A stretch of DNA of 8,081 nt from RUG11783 sp964599695. Lineage in GTDB: Bacteria; Bacillota; Clostridia; Oscillospirales; Ruminococcaceae. The position numbers and the translations under genes are program-made. Where the stretch lies: NCBI GenBank assembly GCA_964599695.1, contig CAZRGP010000055.1, positions 1-8,081 on the forward strand, given 5' to 3'. Below, one piece after another: positions 7,293-8,081 of the stretch. The number at the start of each line of letters is the position of its first letter. Position 1 is the stretch's first letter. The notes below the pieces were generated by a model. That model was not told the origin of the DNA. It was given only the letters and a program-made list of their open reading frames with translations, and ran no database searches.

Positions 7293-7297
7293 CCTCC
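7293..7297 (-). promoter_or_regulatory. Ribosome binding site deciding the XRE-TPR start
   Basis: GGAGG on the minus strand lies nine bases before the ATG at 7283. It excludes the upstream in-frame ATG at 7364 as the main start. Confidence 0.75.
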
Positions 7298-7445
7298 GCA
7301 AAGAGTGGTATTTCTGATCACATCTGAATGATACAGCGGCGCGCAGAAAAGTACCATAACGCAAAACGCAAGTCTTCTCGCCTGACAGTGGAGTTAAAGA
7401 GGCACACAGGATTTCCTTCTTTATGCGGTCTTAACGCCCCAATTA

Positions 7446-7474
7446 ATTATACTTACAGTATTATTTCCGCTAAA
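7446..7474 (-). promoter_or_regulatory. Tentative promoter of the XRE-TPR gene
   Basis: On the minus strand, TATAAT (7451-7446) lies 17 bases after TTTAGC (7474-7469), a 3-of-6 match to the -35 consensus. It would give a leader of about 155 bases. The region is AT-rich, so a chance match is quite possible; a TATCAT nearer the gene (around 7331-7336) is another candidate with no good -35. Confidence 0.3.
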
Positions 7475-7502
7475 TATACACAGCAAGATGCTTTCTCGCC
7501 TT

Positions 7503-7511
7503 TGCTATAAT
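7503..7511 (+). promoter_or_regulatory. Extended -10 promoter of ogt
   Basis: TGCTATAAT is a perfect extended -10 element (TGnTATAAT). No convincing -35 is seen 16-18 bases upstream, which extended -10 promoters tolerate. Transcription would begin near 7518, giving a leader of about 20 bases that contains the AAGGAG ribosome binding site at 7522-7527. Confidence 0.7.
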
Positions 7512-7536
7512 AATGATACCGAAGGAGAAAAAGGAA

Positions 7537-8025
7537 ATGGATTACGTACGCATTTACGATTCCCCGCTCGGGAGGATCACTATAACATCGGACGGAGAAG
7601 ACCTCACAGGTCTCTGGTTCGAAGGACAGAAGCACCGACCGTCCAGCCTATCCGGCCATAAAGGATGTCCTCCTGTTCTTCAGGAGACGGAGAGATGGCT
7701 GGATCTGTATTTCAGCGGAAATGATCCTGGCTTTACACCGACGCTCAGAATGGAAGGCACAGAATTTCAGAAAGAAATATGGAAGATATTGCTTACTATA
7801 CCTTACGGCATTACCATGACCTACGGTGAGATCGCAACCACTTACGCTTCCGCACATGGGAGCAGTAGGATGTCGGCGCAGGCTGTGGGAGGCGCGGTAT
7901 CCCGCAATCCCATATCGATCATCGTTCCCTGCCACCGCGTACTCGGAGCGAACGGAAACATAACCGGATACGCCGGAGGCCTCTGGAGAAAAGAAGCGCT
8001 GCTGAACTTGGAAAAGAGCATTTAA
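7537..8025 (+). CDS. ogt: Methylated-DNA-protein cysteine methyltransferase Ogt
   Basis: Ogt is a suicide DNA repair protein that transfers the alkyl group from O6-alkylguanine, and to a lesser extent O4-alkylthymine, to its own cysteine. The protein has 162 residues, normal for single-domain Ogt, and lacks the Ada regulatory domain. The active site is IVPCHRV with Cys132. It is preceded by the FQKEIWKILLTIPYGITMTYGEIA block (77-100) and the DNA-binding helix SAQAVGGAVSRNP (113-125), and followed by TGYAGGLWRKEALL. The start is the ATG at 7537, with AAGGAG nine bases upstream. The in-frame ATG at 7513 overlaps the predicted transcription start and would add eight charged residues that encode the ribosome binding site itself. 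It is a single-gene unit ending in a strong terminator. Confidence 0.95.
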   Translation: MDYVRIYDSPLGRITITSDGEDLTGLWFEGQKHRPSSLSGHKGCPPVLQETERWLDLYFSGNDPGFTPTLRMEGTEFQKEIWKILLTIPYGITMTYGEIATTYASAHGSSRMSAQAVGGAVSRNPISIIVPCHRVLGANGNITGYAGGLWRKEALLNLEKSI

Positions 8026-8028
8026 AAT

Positions 8029-8069
8029 GGGGCTGTTGCAAAATGGAAGTTTTGTAACAGCTCCTTTTT
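8029..8069 (+). terminator. Strong rho-independent terminator after ogt
   Basis: A 15-bp stem (8029-8043 with 8050-8064, two G-U pairs) encloses a six-base loop and is followed by five T residues, three bases after the ogt stop codon. The outer arm GGGGCTGTTGCAAAA also resembles the ends of some insertion sequences, but no transposase is in view. Confidence 0.85.
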
Positions 8070-8081
8070 CATGTTCCCCGT

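Noticed and set aside
7403..7425. Imperfect hairpin between the XRE-TPR gene and ogt
   Set aside because: The stem has a bulge and a long loop with no T-tract, and neither neighbouring gene ends there.

Overview
The window looks like ordinary chromosomal DNA of a low-to-mid-GC Bacillota bacterium, most likely a gut-type clostridial or erysipelotrichial lineage. This rests on strong AGGAG-type ribosome binding sites, TATAAT-type promoters, a Gram-positive style regulator and MATE complement, and the character of the rhamnose enzymes. The taxonomic guess is inference; no rRNA gene is present. I found no tRNA, CRISPR array, prophage or transposase.

Region 1 (1-3411, minus strand) is an L-rhamnose catabolic operon read in the order rhaA (isomerase), rhaD (rhamnulose-1-phosphate aldolase), rhaB (rhamnulokinase). 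The genes are separated by 4 nt and then overlap by 1 nt. Together they would convert L-rhamnose to dihydroxyacetone phosphate and L-lactaldehyde. RhaB stops about 60 residues early by family length. A displaced reading frame continues from the stop to the window edge, so the gene carries a frameshift or the sequence carries an error.

Region 2 (3412-4554) holds a divergent AraC-family regulator, very likely the rhamnose operon activator. The 125-bp intergenic region contains an 11-bp direct repeat with a 22-bp period. It abuts a candidate activator-dependent promoter for rhaA and overlaps the regulator's own promoter region. A perfect TATAAT ends only six bases before the regulator's ATG, which suggests a leaderless or near-leaderless message. 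The regulator is followed by a short terminator hairpin.

Region 3 (4555-6216) is a single MATE-family multidrug/cation antiporter gene with its own consensus promoter and a GTG start. It ends at a perfect 14-bp bidirectional terminator shared with the convergent gene.

Region 4 (6217-8069) contains a minus-strand XRE-type HTH regulator with a long TPR-like C-terminal half. Divergent from it is ogt, a methylated-DNA-protein cysteine methyltransferase with an extended -10 promoter and a strong terminator. Apart from the rhamnose genes and their regulator, neighbours appear to be independent transcription units. I do not see a novel multi-gene system here; the points most worth checking are the rhaB frame break and the rhaA/regulator control region.
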